64,000 bases of DNA from Boswellia sacra (GCA_013180625.2 SNVD02010473.1:3596001-3660000); one strand, 5' to 3'. Positions 1 through 13,000 are shown, numbered from the stretch's first letter. Numbers and translations: made by a program. The notes: a model not told the origin generated them from the sequence alone.

Positions 1-799
1 CAGCAGTTGACATCACAAGTGAGAAAAATTCCGAAAAATAGATGAAAATGAATGATTCTAGATCCTTAGACAGGCTTGATAACATAAAAGATTTTTCAAT
101 ATAAACCCCTGAAGGTCATCGATTTTAAAAGCTAAACAATAAAAGTTTAAACAATAAAAGTTAAGAACACCACTTTGGGATTATCCAAAAGAAGGAAAAG
201 TTGATACTTTAGCAAGAATGAAGTAGCAAGTTGGCCTTTTCCCTTAAAGATAGTAGCCCTACAAATTAATAAAGAAGGAAAAAAAATGAAATTTTACCAG
301 AACTCCATTTGGAGTTTTAGCTTAAAAACGGGAAACTTGCAAGCTTAAAATGCAAATAATAGGAATAAAATGATGCATTCGCAAAGGAATCAAATAACCT
401 ACATGAAACATCCATCAAAACTAGATCTAAAGTACAAGTGCCTAAAATAATGTGATCTCCATATATATGTATATACAATGCAAATAAGATTCCGATCAAG
501 ATCAAACATATTCACACAAATCAAAACGATAACAAAACAAGTCTAAGTATCCAAATCAACAACACCCCACAAAAATAATAAAATAGGAAAGCAAACCCAG
601 ATCATAGAATAACTTTAAGAAAAGGTGGAAAGCATCCAAACCTGAAAAGTCTAATGCTTCTACAGCAAATCAAGATGAATCAACCAAAACTAAGATCTGG
701 GTATTGGAGAGTCTATAGGCTATATATATAATCAAATGATGAAAAACAGCATTAGAATGTGAAAAACAATAAGAGGAAAGTCTCCAAGATGCTGCTTAC

Positions 800-863
800 C
801 GTTGCAATGCCAAACCAACTTTTCCTTTAAGACACAGGGACAAGACACAGCTACGAATCCTCG

Positions 864-893
<30 letters not shown>
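800..893 (-). other. probable 5' UTR exon of a minus-strand gene leaving the left edge
   Basis: On the minus strand a pyrimidine/purine (GA)n-rich leader runs into a good splice donor (CAACG then GTAAGC, exon end at 800). This is the common look of a plant non-coding first exon followed by a leader intron. A possible acceptor (CTTTTCAG on the minus strand) lies near 645. I find no convincing coding sequence in 1-800, so the coding part would be outside the window. The DNA just upstream (900-1010) contains a CCACGTCATC motif with an ACGT core, as bZIP-bound promoters have. The gene's identity is unknown. Confidence 0.35.
862..893. repeat. (CT)n microsatellite
   Basis: A run of CT dinucleotides with small interruptions, lying in the likely 5' leader of the left-edge gene. 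Confidence 0.85.
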
Positions 894-894
<1 letters not shown>

Positions 895-2966
895 ATGCGG
901 GTCAAATTTGGCTACTTCCCCTTAGAAATTGCCACGTCATCTGGGTTATGATCACAAGCTGACATGGCCAAATCACCTTCCTTTACTTCCGTTTTCTCAG
1001 TTCTAACTGTCAACTTTGAGGGGTTTTTTTTTTAATTAATTTTATTATTCCAAAATTATTAAAGACAAAAACAAAAAAATAAAAATTCAAGGTTTTTCTA
1101 TAACTTTTTCAGAGACTAGTTGATGCTACTAATTAGACTAGTTGTTCAGTGGCATTCAGGGCGAAAGATACAAACTTTATATTTAGGGGGAAAAAAATCA
1201 ATATTTTTGAAGGAAGAGTATTCATTTCTCAGTTTAAGTTGATTGAATTTTAAGTTTAATTTGTTGATCCTAGGCTAGTCTGGTCCGGTCTATCTTTCAA
1301 TTTGTGAATGTCTATGTCTCTCCTTTGAATTTGTGGTAAGCCATTTGCCATCCAATTGTGATGTTTGACCAACCCCTTCTCAAAATTGAAAGACTGCTTT
1401 AATCATGGAGATCTATAAATCATTTTTTTTTAAAAAAATGGTAGCTATAAAAATGAAGAAAAAGAAAAAGGGCTCTTATTATAAAATGTTTAGAACATTT
1501 AGAAGCTGTATTATGTCAAGTTTGAAAAAGAAAAAGAGAGATACAAGGAAAGTCAATGCAGGGCAAAAACGATGGCAATGAATTAATTAATTTTTTTTTA
1601 AGTTTTAATGGAAGTTAGGTCAGCAAGATATGATACATCTCCTCCTCCAAATTAGACTGGAAGATGAATTACAAAAGTCATTTCCGGTTAGGTGAGGCAG
1701 TGAGCCACCACCATTTCGTCTTTTCCCTTTCTCTGTACGAATTAATGAAAAATGAAACAAAATGTCTCTATTTCATTTAGCTATTGCCAAATGAATAATA
1801 AAATAAAATCACATTGCACTATCACTTGACGATTTTGATAATACCAAAAATCCCTTTCATATACACCTAACTTATTCAAAATTAGTGGTCTGGAGCTGGT
1901 TTACAATCTGAGAAGAACAAAATTTGCCTAAAAATTATAGGAGTTGGTAGCTTTCGTTTATAGCAATTTCAAAAAGAATACAGAGGTCAAACTTCAGAAT
2001 CTTATTCGGGCCACCGCATCAACCCTTCTAAGTTGTAATTGGTTTATAAAACGTTGGTTTACATTAGAAATGCCATTCTTTGGTTTATATCAGAGCTCTT
2101 CACCTATGGATATGCATCATTTTTTGCCTCTTGCTCAGGCTGTGCCAGGGCAATTAAACTAATCTTGATATACTTGATCAGTTATAAAAGCAATTCCTTG
2201 AAATAGGCTGTCGTTATATAGAAAAACGAGCTGAATTGACTTGTTTCGGAATGGATGAGGCGCTGATAAGTCGCAGGACACCAGAGGCATGATAGCAGTC
2301 AAATTGGAAGGGAACTGAAAGAACAGAAATAACTCTGGCAGGGAAACCCCGATGCATGAATGATCGGCTCAAGACGCCAATATGTGCAGAATGTACACAA
2401 GCACATATCAACATCCAGATTAGCTCAATCTCCCTCCCTTAACAGTTATAACCAGGTAGATGCTCAATTTTGGAAATTTATCAGTCCTAAGGGGCAGGTG
2501 ATTTCTTGTTATCACAGAGTTGCTCATCACATCAACATATGACCATTAGTTTTTCAGGGAAAACAAATCAGAGGCTGCTATGCTATAATGACAATATCAC
2601 CGAATAAAAAAGCTGATATGAAGTCTTTGAGATATGAAAATGTCAGGATCTTCTCATGACATAATGCATTACAAAATGTATATGAAGAAAGTGATATAAG
2701 AAATAAATAAAAATATGCTAATACACAATTCAGGTTGATTCATTACAATTTAATGTGAAAACCTGTAAAAACTAAAAAACATCAACAAAAATTATGAAAA
2801 TAATTTCCACCATTGGGAGAATCAAAACGTTACAAAGCTTTGCTTGGAAGGTTACAACGAATAAATTTGGAACCAAAATTTGTAAGGAAGTGAGTAACCA
2901 ACTATAAACAATCACTGGAATTCCTTTGGTGTTTACCTGATCAATGAGAACCATAATAACACTCGC
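894..2966. other. intergenic, no gene seen
   Basis: AT-rich DNA between the left-edge gene's promoter and the 3' end of the GAUT gene. Short open frames at 1944-2162, 2214-2414 and 2360-2542 show no recognisable family, no splice context and no codon pattern, so I do not call them. The right part (about 2200-2966) probably holds the GAUT 3' UTR and terminator. Confidence 0.5.
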
Positions 2967-5388
2967 TTAGAGGCCAAAATTGCACATCTGCACAAATTCC
3001 ATATCATTATCCACATATTTAGTCCAGAGATTTTTATATTGATTCATAGCTATATCAAGCCAAGGTTTCATGTTGCCATTGTAATGAATGGCAGCAGCTT
3101 TGTTGATCTCATCCATGCTAATACTTGGATTGTACCCAAGTCCAAGAACATGCCAGGATTTGTCCAACGACTTTGTAGATGAGTAGAAAGTAATAAGGCC
3201 AGGCGGAAGGGTACCCAATTTCCACAAAGTACGATCTTCATTCTGATGAAAAACAAAAAGTCAAAGATAAATTAACTAATATATCAATTCCCCATTTCAT
3301 CTTAAGAATTCTTATAAGCACCCCATTTTGTATATGTATTCTAGGGGGACTAAAAAGGGGAATTTAGCATAGTTGGCCACCTGGCTGTTTTGGGGCAGTA
3401 ACGGTTTTAGTTTGTTATGGGTGGGTATTTTGGTTGAGGTAGTTAGAGAAGAAAGTTATATGTAGGGAAGAGGAGGAAAAAGGGAGGTAAGCTGGATTTG
3501 GGTAGGCATATCTGGAGAGAGATAGCCCCCTCGAAAGGCCATCAACTCTTTCTCTTTTGAATTTGCTTAACTTAATAATACGAATCCATCCTATTTATCT
3601 TCTACTTGTTGGAGTCTATCAAATTCCAACTCCTACCACAATTGAAACGTCATGCAATTAATTCCAACTCCTACCACAACTGAAATGTCATGTAATTAAT
3701 TCCAACTGCTACCACAACTGAAATGTAATGCAATTAGTTCCAACTCCTACCACAACTGAAATGTCATGTAATTCATATATAAGAATTAATTACTTTATGC
3801 ATATAAATTTCATTTCAACGACTGAAAGAAATGAGTGAACTGAGCAAACTAGTACTTACACTAAAAGAAAATAAAATTTCAATTCGGTTGAAAGCAGAGA
3901 TACACTTACCAAGTTCTGCCAGTAATGGTATTGCTCAGTGGATTTCTCACGCCTCCAAGCATCTAGATCAAAAATATTCATTCCAAATGCCCAAGCACAA
4001 GCCTTTGGATTAAACCTCTCCCTAATTAGGGGGTGTGAAAAATTCAAATATTGACCATAACGGTGGAAGGACCCAAAGCAAGTCTCCACTGCCCCGTTCA
4101 CCTTCCCATCTAAATCAATGTTCCACAAGCCAGTCAAGTCCTTTTGGACCACAACATCATCATCCAGAAACAAAATCTTATGCAATTTCGGATACATCTC
4201 TGGTAAATAAAACCTAAGATGATTCAAAATTGACAAGTATCTAGGATTTGTAAATTTCATGTTATTCAGTTCTTTAGTTGCATTATCTGCCCCATTAACA
4301 GAGTCAAACCTCTTCATTTTAATAGCCTCAAGCTGCCTTAATACTGGCACATAAGATGAATTCAGAAATGTATAATCCTCAACGGCTTTCACCTCCACAT
4401 GGGCACCACCCTCCACAGGCCTCATCTTGAACCAAACCTTCATAGCTGCAATATTCATCCTATCAGTAACTATATGAAACACATGTTTCCATGGTTCCTG
4501 AGCATTCTTCACCACCGACCTCACCACCACCGACACTGCAATCACATTATCCGAAAACAGAGCATAATGATACAAAGTGGGGTCCTCAAACTCCACCTTA
4601 GGCCCCTCATCCTTATACTTTTCCGGGTGCGAAATTCTCTCCTCCACAAGCCTCATCGCCAAGCAATGCAAACTCTTAGGTATTGATTTCGCAGATATCA
4701 AGCTGGCAAAAGCCCCGTTTTTCTTGGCCTTAACAAGCAACTCATTAACCGAAAAAATAGTATCTTTCAACTTCTGAATCTTCAACTGATTATCATAACT
4801 CTCTTTTGCCTCACCAATCATCAATCTAGCAACTTTCACTTTATCCTTAACTTCCTTCTCGAATTGCCTCAACACATCCTCATCCACCGTGCCCTCAGGC
4901 TCAAACAAAGAGGACTTGTAATTGGGTTTCATAGAAAGCTCTGAAAAATTTCGACCCAGATCATCAAACATCCTCAACTGCCTAGAACTCTCTAGCTTTA
5001 ACTTCCTCGCATAAGCAGCATACGCATTCACTAGAGTAATATGATCATTAGCTTGTTTCTGTATCATATCTAATCTAGTCCTAAGCGGATCAGAGTTCAA
5101 TGCTACACCAACACTTGGCAGTGCCTATTAGAGAAAACAATTAACAGAAATGAATAAGAATGGAATCTTTACAAATAAAAATGGAATCTTTATTAAAAGA
5201 AAAAGAGTGAAAGAGTGAAGTGAACTCACTGAGTCGTGATGGGAAGTGGAGGGATGAGTGGTGAGGATGACGGAGAAAGTGGCGAGGAAGATAAGGGAGA
5301 ACATGGCGGAAACGAAGATACGGTAGGAGAAGAAGCTGCGTAGGCCCATACCAACGCCTCCTCGGCCGCCGCGGATGGCCACCGCCAT
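2967..5388 (-). CDS. GAUT9: GAUT9-like homogalacturonan alpha-1,4-galacturonosyltransferase (GT8)
   Basis: Three exons on the minus strand: 5230-5388, 3910-5124 and 2967-3242, all phase 0, joined by GTGAGT/AATAG and GTAAGT/ATCAG junctions. They give 549 residues, close to the usual GAUT length. The N-terminus (MAVAIRGGRGG...) is short and basic, then a single hydrophobic anchor (about residues 21-42) makes a type II Golgi protein. A stem region follows, then the GT8 domain with LFLDDDVVVQ (about 371-380, DDD being the UDP-sugar/Mn-binding DxD) and the C-terminal HYNGNMKPW loop (about 511-519). The family adds galacturonic acid to pectin in the Golgi. The N-terminus and the end MCNFGL point to the GAUT9 branch rather than GAUT8, 10 or 11. 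The second intron carries tandem repeats and a possible transposon relic. Confidence 0.95.
3360..3622. mobile_element. possible decayed LTR fragment inside the GAUT intron
   Basis: This intron segment is unlike its AT-rich surroundings. It holds GA-rich stretches, GGTAAGCTGGATTTGGGTAG, TCGAAAGGCCATCAACTC and TCAATAATA-like text, an order I associate with the 3' half of some plant LTRs. No terminal TG...CA pair, tRNA primer site or coding part is present, so it would be a remnant only. Confidence 0.3.
3623..3774. repeat. four tandem copies of a 38-bp unit in a GAUT intron
   Basis: Copies at 3623-3660, 3661-3698, 3699-3736 and 3737-3774 share the core TTCCAACTCCTACCACAACT followed by GAAATGTCATGTAATTA, with one to four substitutions each. 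The array sits in intron 2 of the GAUT gene. Confidence 0.95.
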
Positions 5389-6318
5389 TGGGTTCGGGGA
5401 TCTGATTGTGATTTTGCAGGAGAAGTTGAGATCTAATCCCGAGTTTATCTGTAGAAGATGAAATCCAAGTGGGCAGTCAGTGGCCTTGTCGGTGTATTAT
5501 AATACGAGTGATCGCTCTTCTTCGATTATGAACTTCGAGGGTTAATTCCATTTTCACCCATCAAGTTTCAAAATTTTATTATACCCCAAAAGTTGTCAAA
5601 AAGTAAGGTCGTCCCCCTCCAATCAATAAAGAAGGTTCGTCATAAGCGTCATAGGCATTCATTTTCAGTCCCCTTCTTTTCTCCTCGTAACTATCATTTA
5701 AAACTGTAACACTTTAATGTATACAATATGTTAAATGTCAAAAATAAGATTTACAATCTGTTAATTAGAAATATTCAAGTATTAAAAGTAAAGCTTGTCT
5801 TTATTATCTATACAAAATGCTAACAAACACCGTCTACTATGTATATTGACTACATAAAAATAATTGCGATGATTTACTTGTATATATAATATTTTGTACT
5901 GAAGCTAATGATATATATTTCATCTATCAAATTAGGATCTTCTCTTTAGTTAAACTCACTAAAATTTAAGGATCTTTTATTATATACCTTTTATTCAGAA
6001 CTTTTGATGGGCAACATTCTTCACTCTTATCGGAAGATCAATCAGAAGAGCAATAAGTTCATACTTGAACTTTGACAATATGAATTGAGCATATTTTCAA
6101 CGTAATGTAAATAATTCAAAGTTCCTTTTTCTTTCTTCATATTTCTAAATTATTAAAATTTAAGCGGAAATCTATATTGGTAACGAGAGGGAGGAGTGAT
6201 ATGGCGCCTAAAGAATGATTTTTCATCTCGAAAAATGTTAGCTTCATATTGCATGTGCAAAAACATTGACTTAACATTTGATATATATGCCACTTATTTA
6301 TTGATTTTTTATTTCCAG
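5389..6318. other. GAUT promoter and AT-rich intergenic DNA
   Basis: The GAUT leader and promoter lie just right of 5388; a TATTATAATA stretch near 5496-5505 could serve as its TATA region. The segment 5540-5620, with pyrimidine-rich 'cacccatcaagtttc' and 'accccaaaagttgtc' text, resembles ends of plant DNA transposons, but no matching inverted end was found. Otherwise nothing recognisable. Confidence 0.4.
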
Positions 6319-6453
6319 CAATTGGCTTACCAGTTGCCCCTTAATTGCAAAGACAAAGCAGAAGCATTATTTTTTTCTCTATCAAAAGCAGCAAGAGCAA
6401 AAATAGAACATTATTATGTTGGTCAACCTTTTAACGTAGAAAAACAAGAATAA
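6319..6453 (+). pseudogene. orphan exon-like fragment, family unknown
   Basis: A good 3' splice site (TTTTTTATTTCCAG) is followed directly by a 44-residue open frame ending in TAA. The translation begins QLAYQLPLNCKDKAEALFFS and continues with SKAARAKIEHYYVG. It looks like real protein sequence: balanced composition, helix-like and lysine-rich, unlike the low-complexity frames around it. No flanking exon is visible. I do not recognise the family. It may be the last exon of a gene otherwise lost, or chance. Confidence 0.2.
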
Positions 6454-7800
6454 AAATGAAATGGGGTGTGATATAGATTTAAGGAAGCAGTTTTAATTTT
6501 TTAGTGTTTAAATAAATTTACGAAAATATAAAGGGTTTAATGTTCATAAAGAAATGGAAATAAATTTTGAAAGCAAACTATATCGGCCTAATAAATGATC
6601 TGTAAAACTATGAATATACTTTTTGGTGATTTCAATTCAAGATATTCTTTTAACCGAACAAAAAAAGAATTTAAAGAGAGATTTAATAGAGTTTAAATAA
6701 CAATACTCTAATTAATATTCATCAAAGCTAATCTTTGATTGATGAGATGATCCATGTCAACAAGAGCTCTTTGTTGGGTTCATTCGAAGGCCTAACAATA
6801 ATTTAGTAATGTTGCCGAGCCCATTAGAGGGATTGGCTAAGTAAGTGTTTTCTGCTGTGTAGAATCGTCTCAACTCTTTCAACTTTCGTTTGATATTCAT
6901 GTCTGGCAATCTGAACTACCTCCATTAATGAAAAGAATAAGACAAGCAAATGAATTAAATACAAGTAGTGTCACCAATTAATCCAATATTCAATTAGCTT
7001 TCGGGCTTAAGCTGCTACTTAATTCATATTAATGTAACAAAGGCTCTCCACTTTTTAATTGCATTTGACAAAAGTGGCATCACTGTGGATGGTTCAGATG
7101 GGAAGCCAATGGTTTTTGCTATTTTCCTTCCTGTGGTTTTTTCTTTCATTTTCTTGGTAGGTAATTGCAATATATATGTGACTCAAGAAAATTTCAGGGG
7201 TCAACTTAGATTAAAGTGGCAGTCACATACAGAAATGTTGATCGTGGACTTATGTTACTTGGAATCACATGCAAGAGGGCATGTATATAAAATCTGAATC
7301 AGAAAGCTTTCAATTATAATAAAATGCTCCAAATCAATTTTAATTCTCTGATTCACAAAGTTTAAGAACACACATATACATAAACAAAGCAAGGTTGTTT
7401 ACTTAATTTAATTTTCTAAGTTGTATTATGGCAAATTAATGGCAATAAAGCTTGCGGGAGAAAGAGAGATGTTGTTTGTGGACAACAGTTCTGCGGACCC
7501 TATCCAATCTAGAGACGGGGAAAAACATTTCATTCTCAATTGTACATTGTCAAGGTAGCTATCAAAAAGCTATAGAAACAGTGCCCGAAGTCGAAGCTCT
7601 GTGGTGGATAGCTTCTAGCTATAGCTAGCTTTTTCATGTGTGTTGAAAGTGTTGCGTCATCCACCTAATGCCACTTATTCTTCTCTCTGTTCTAGAACAC
7701 CTGATGACTCTTTCCACATTAATTCAATAAAAATATTGTGTTTCACTCAAATATATGTATCTTTACCAATATACTTTCGAGAATTGATCTTCTCCAGGAT

Positions 7801-7803
<3 letters not shown>

Positions 7804-7850
<47 letters not shown>
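7804..7850. repeat. (AT)n microsatellite
   Basis: About 23 uninterrupted AT units. The Tyr-Ile open frames that cross it on both strands are artefacts of this repeat. Confidence 0.95.
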
Positions 7851-7854
<4 letters not shown>

Positions 7855-8016
7855 TTGGAATTTGGAAACATGCTCTTCAACTTATTATGATGATTATCAT
7901 GAATGTTGTTATAGTAATGTGACAAAAATTGTCTCCAGTTTCTGCGGATTTAATAATGATCAATATTGCAGAGCTCAAACCCCCTTAATTAATTTATGTT
8001 TATAGATGAACTTACT

Positions 8017-8058
8017 AAGAATCTGAGAACTTACATTAAGAATCTGAGAACTTACATA
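8017..8058. repeat. 21-bp direct duplication
   Basis: AAGAATCTGAGAACTTACAT plus one base occurs twice head to tail, at 8017-8037 and 8038-8058, differing only at the last base. Confidence 0.9.
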
Positions 8059-8410
8059 TCATTCTGAAATATTCTCTGCATATTAGATGTATTACATATT
8101 CGATTGGTTGCAGCTACATCATCCTCTATGATCAAGAATATATAGTAATATCGGAGACATACAAATGTATGATGCATGATGGAATAATATTATTTATAAT
8201 ATTTAATACAGGGAATAAAAATACTCATAAAAACATGCTATTGCTAGATATATATTATCTTTCCACCTCAGATGGCTGTAAAGAGGAGCCATGACTGCTA
8301 GCTGGTTTAAACTTCCACACAGAGAAGACCATAAGTGGGAAAAAGTAAAAACAAAAATACAGTAATTAGAAACAAAAATGGGAACATCGGGCAGCCTCTC
8401 TCCTAATTTA

Positions 8411-8977
8411 TTAGCTTAGCAAATCCATGCTGGAGGGGAACTGATCTTCAAGGTCTTTCAAGGTGGCATAAGGGCTAGCGCTGGTGAGTTGCATGTCATT
8501 AAGCATTTGACGAAGTTCAGTGGCTTCCTCTTTTAGCTGAACGTTCTCTTGCATAACGCGGTCATGGTCCTGAGAAACATGGTTCAGCTGATCCAGAAGG
8601 AGGTGGTTCTCGTTCCGGAGAACAATAACCTGTGACCAGAGCTCGTCCAGGTGCTTCTGTTTGCGCATACGCGAACGTCGTGCAGACTCCCTATTCGATA
8701 ACATCCTCCTCTGCTTCCTCTCGTTGATGAGAATCAGTTGTTGCTCATCAGCTTCATCAGAGGTTGAATTTGAGTTGTTGCTGCTAAAAGGACAGGGTGT
8801 CTGCAAATTGATTTCTTGGACTAGAGGAGGAGGGATATTCTGAATCGGATTCAAGACTCTGTTGAATTGGTTTGTGAAATTGTTGTCATTCTGAGTCATG
8901 TTGAAATGAGGTAAATATGTGGAGAGGCTTGGAGGGACTAGAAAACGGAAACCTGTAGAAACCTCACTAGGCTGCAT
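8411..8977 (-). CDS. bZIP43: basic leucine zipper transcription factor, bZIP43-like (group S)
   Basis: An intronless frame of 188 residues starting at an ATG (8975-8977). The basic region runs about 86-110 with NRESARRSR at 95-103, matching the N-x7-R DNA-contact signature. The zipper follows with heptad positions L113, L120, L127, V134, V141, L148 and L155. A Ser/Asn/Gln-rich N-terminus and a NSTSDEADEQQ segment precede the basic region, typical of bZIP42/43-type S-group proteins that bind ACGT boxes as dimers. The leader is short (about 90 nt from the likely start site) and has no sucrose-control uORF, so it does not belong to the S1 bZIP11/53 type. Single-exon structure also fits group S. 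Confidence 0.93.
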   Translation of the reverse strand: MQPSEVSTGFRFLVPPSLSTYLPHFNMTQNDNNFTNQFNRVLNPIQNIPPPLVQEINLQTPCPFSSNNSNSTSDEADEQQLILINERKQRRMLSNRESARRSRMRKQKHLDELWSQVIVLRNENHLLLDQLNHVSQDHDRVMQENVQLKEEATELRQMLNDMQLTSASPYATLKDLEDQFPSSMDLLS

Positions 8978-9094
8978 GGCTTGAAACCTGAGAAAAAAGA
9001 AAAAATTTCAGGATTGACGACCAACCTTGGAGGGTTATTAAGAGATTACTTGATTTTGTCTGAGAAGGAAGCAGGAAGCTTGAGGGGAGGAGCT

Positions 9095-9103
9095 CTTATA
9101 TAG
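9095..9103 (-). promoter_or_regulatory. TATA box of the bZIP gene
   Basis: CTATATAAG on the minus strand, about 120 bp upstream of the ATG. It predicts transcription starting near 9065-9072 and a leader of about 90 nt. Confidence 0.6.
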
Positions 9104-12100
9104 AAATGGAAAAGGTTGATCAGGAGGTCCCCACGATTTCATTTTGGCAATTTTTAGCATCCCACTGTAGCAAAGCCTTGGGTAGCTTGCCTTATAATTA
9201 TGGCTAATATGCCAACATGAGAGCATCATGCAGATCATGTAATGTTATTCATGTGAGCACAGCATATGCATGTATTATAATTAAATTCATGAATGTGAAT
9301 TGTAAAAGTATGTACAATAGGTAATGATCCCTTGTAGGGTGAGTTTGGGAGAGGAAGCATTTACGTCAAAGTTCTAGCAAAAGCACTTCTCTAATAGGAC
9401 ATTAAAACTGTTCTATGAAAATAATGTTTATGATCAGGTGCCCTTTAAATTAGAAAACATTTCAAGTGGGCGCATGCACTACCAACATAAAGCATTACAT
9501 AAAACACTTTCTCTATTTCAACCAAACACCTTTTAATAATTTAAAAAAGAAATAACTTTTATTTTCTGTTTAAAATTTCTTTCAACAGTATATAATATAT
9601 AACAAGCTCATCCGAATGCGGCTTTTAAGTAGTTAATAAATATTATTTAACTACATATACGACTGCATTTGCATGTGATGATGCGCATAGCCATATAGAG
9701 AGATATACATGGACTCACTGATGCAACATATCTATAATTGTTGTGGATAATCATTTTGTGATCAATTTTATATATATATGCTTACATAAGAGATAAAAGA
9801 AGTCTGTATTGTGGGCAGAGTAATTATTTTAATTGGGAAATGTTTTGGCTAGAAACAAGCAAGAGAGAAATGGAGTTAATGAAGTCAATATCAGTGGATG
9901 AGTATAATTGTTATAGCCAATTCAATTTAATTTGTGTTTTATGGGGTTTTACTTGTATGCTGCTAAGCCATTATAAGACTCTCAGACGCAATTAAGGAAA
10001 AATAATAGAAGGTGTATTTGAAAGGGAACCCCTTCATAGTCAGACTGAGACAGATTATTTTAGGAGTTGATGAGTCAACAAGCACTTAATTTGATACCCT
10101 TAACAAAGCAATTATAGATCATCGACAGTAGTTAACCTAGCGAGTTAATTAAGCTTTTTATATATTGCTTTTGTGAACACTCAACAGAAGCCCTTGGCCT
10201 CCTTGTGGTACACTTCGGAGCCATTACTAGTTTGTTTTGTGTACTTGTGTCATAGAGGAGAGGTTGTACTAATCTTGCAGCTGGCAGATGCTGCAGGCAG
10301 ATTTCCGACCCTTCCCATCATTTCCCTTCAAATGTAGACCAAATCCCTTAAACTCATTAATTTGAGTGGAATTTGATCCTAATTTAAAATCTTGTACTTA
10401 AAAAATAGGATTCCCCTTTTACTGTAACATGGCTTAAGATCAATTTATGGATAGTTGTTTACTGAAATTAAGAGGGCATTATTTTATTTATAACTGTAAT
10501 CAAAAGTTTTCAGGTGGACTGAGGTTAAGCTGATCATCTGGGCTCAATTATATTGGTATTGAAAACATTTGATAACTGTTGCTTTCAGCCTGTTATTGGT
10601 GTATGATATGATTGGGATTGGTTTATAAAAAATTAGCATCCTTGTGAAAATATATAGGAGCAAATGCAATTTGGAGTTTTATATTCATATATAATCCGAC
10701 CAAGACTTGTATTAACACTATCAGATTTGGTTAATTTAGTCATGAATGAAATTGTCTTCATATTCCAATGCTACAACTCTGGTTAATTAAAACTGAATTT
10801 ATATATATCACAGAATTGATGATCGATCATAGTGCACTCTCACAAACAACAAACTTTCAGCTAGCTAGCTATTGTATAATACTTATGCCCTTTTCCTCCA
10901 GATATCACATCTGATCGGAATTATTATATATAAAAATGCGAAGATGCAATGCAATTCATGAGTTACTTCCGTGAGATGTACATCTTTCTAAAAGCAGTGC
11001 AATCTTTTGGTTTCCTTTCTTCAATTGGATTAGATATTGGAACACTGATGAACACTAAGGAGAAAAGTGTGCCACATTTTTTTTTTAAACTTTTTTTATG
11101 GTGACTTCTTGTGGTCCAATTCCCTTCTGTATTTTTTTTTTCTTTCACCTTTTAGTCTCCTTTACGATTTATACATTGTTTATTAATACGACAAATAATT
11201 CTGATCTCAGCTCATTATAAAATATAAAGCCAAAGTCAAAAGCTGGTGAACAAAAAGCTTTGGAAATTTTGCTTCATTTATAGATTTAATATGTTAAAAG
11301 GGAATTAATCAAAATCATGAATTAAGCATACATGCTACAGCCTGCAGGTTTAAATATGTATAATACATGATAAATATCCAGGTTTTCACTGATAAATATC
11401 GATGCGCAAGTTGTTTCTCAAAATATCGATCCTTCAGGAGCATAAATCCCACTTGTGCTTGGAGCAAGTGAAGGTGGGTTAACCCTAATAATCATATTAT
11501 TTGTACCCAGTTGATGTATTGGGTCAAATATTGCAGCTCTATATGACCAAGAGAGGATATGGATTGCTTGGTTTCTAATGAACTACAAAGCTGATCATGA
11601 GCTAGGGTTTTGTTTTTAGTGGGCATTAAAAGCTTGAAATATACTTGGTGGTGGCAGATGGACATTGATGGAGAGATATTAAATGTTATGTACTTTGAAA
11701 TGCCATGTCCCACTAAAACTAAAGGCCTTGTATTGCATTTGCATACAGAAACCAAATTCTGTGGAGGCAATTTCAACTCCCTCACTTGCTCGGGTTGATG
11801 TAGTGGGCTGATTGTTCAAAGAAATCATTAGACAGATTTAGACTCCTCTTTCTTTTCTTGTCTGGTCATTGCCCTTTTCTTGTTCCCATTTGAATATGCT
11901 TTTTACTTTTACTTTAATTTTTATTTTTGTTTTTACAATATCGGATTGCGTATTCATAAAGGTGGCCAGGAAGAGTAGTTCGGTTGGAGATCTTTCTGTT
12001 CTTTTGTCCATTGTACTTGTAGAGCTGTAGTACTGTACTGTACTGTACAGGTAGACATAGATTAGATATATAGCATTTAGCTTGTCAGTATTTCATTTCT

Positions 12101-13000
12101 CCACTTTTATAATATATCGTATATGCTGAGAGGCATGAAATTGACTCCCCTCACTTGATTTCATGCTTTTGCATTTCTCCTACTTGTTTGCCCTATAAGA
12201 GAGAGGACATAAAATAAATATTTAAATAAATATATAAAATTATTCACAACCCATGTCAAAAAATATAGGAATAAGACTCGATCGAAATAATATAATAATG
12301 ACATACAGATGAATAAGAGATGATTTGTATGTTGTATGAACTTGATTCAAGTTTAATTGACATAATCAATAGATTTGTTAAGTATTAAAATTAGCTTGTA
12401 GACGTTTAATTTGCAAAATAGTTATAGTTTTAAATTATAATTTGTCATTAATGCTGCATTAATTACATGAATATGTGGCATTAAATGTCTTACTTTCTCA
12501 ACATTGGGGAGCAATAGTGATAAGATTACCTTTCTATCTTAATCTAAGGATTGTTTCCTCAACTGAGTTCAGGAATTTGATCTTGCACATTGATCATGCC
12601 ACAACTTTTAGTATACAAGTATATATATGTATATAGTATTCCAAGCATTCTTTAATAATTGACTACTTATCATGTACAGCAGAGATTTCGAATAAATAAA
12701 AAAAGGATGGAAGAACTTTTTGGGCTCTCTGAAATGTGGAGGCAATGATCAAACCCAATTAAAAACTTCTCCTCACTAAACTTACATATCTTATCCACCC
12801 CACAAAATTATTCTCCATATCTCTTGTTCATTTCCACAATAACCTTAATTTGTTACCCCAAAGCCACTGCAATCCAAGGGCAGTTTGGAAAAACCAAGAG
12901 TCCCAACAAAGGACATAGTCCTAGAATATCGGCCGAGGTTATGCACGGAAGGGTACTTGATTTAACCTCTTTCGACTTTTAGTATCAATTAAGGTGGATC
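9104..13000. other. bZIP promoter and gene-poor AT-rich DNA
   Basis: Beyond the bZIP promoter I see no coding region, RNA gene or clear transposon end. A GTACT pentamer run (GTACTGTACTGTACTGTAC near 12028-12047) is the only local repeat of note. Small open frames (9038-9238, 10963-11148, 11492-11798) lack supporting features. Confidence 0.4.

Larger units (their letters stand above)
6454..8410. other. intergenic, no gene seen
   Basis: AT-rich DNA with an (AT)n microsatellite (7804-7850) and a 21-bp direct duplication (8017-8037 and 8038-8058). Open frames at 7085-7297 and 7640-8005 lack convincing starts or conserved features. The last part (about 8250-8410) is probably the bZIP 3' UTR. Confidence 0.45.

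Noticed and set aside
7640..8005. 121-codon frame with a long Tyr-Ile run, also present on the other strand
   Set aside because: It is created by the (AT)n microsatellite at 7804-7850; no protein features outside the run.
8978..9238. A sucrose-control uORF upstream of the bZIP gene
   Set aside because: The leader translation does not contain the conserved control peptide, and the upstream frame starts beyond the likely transcription start.
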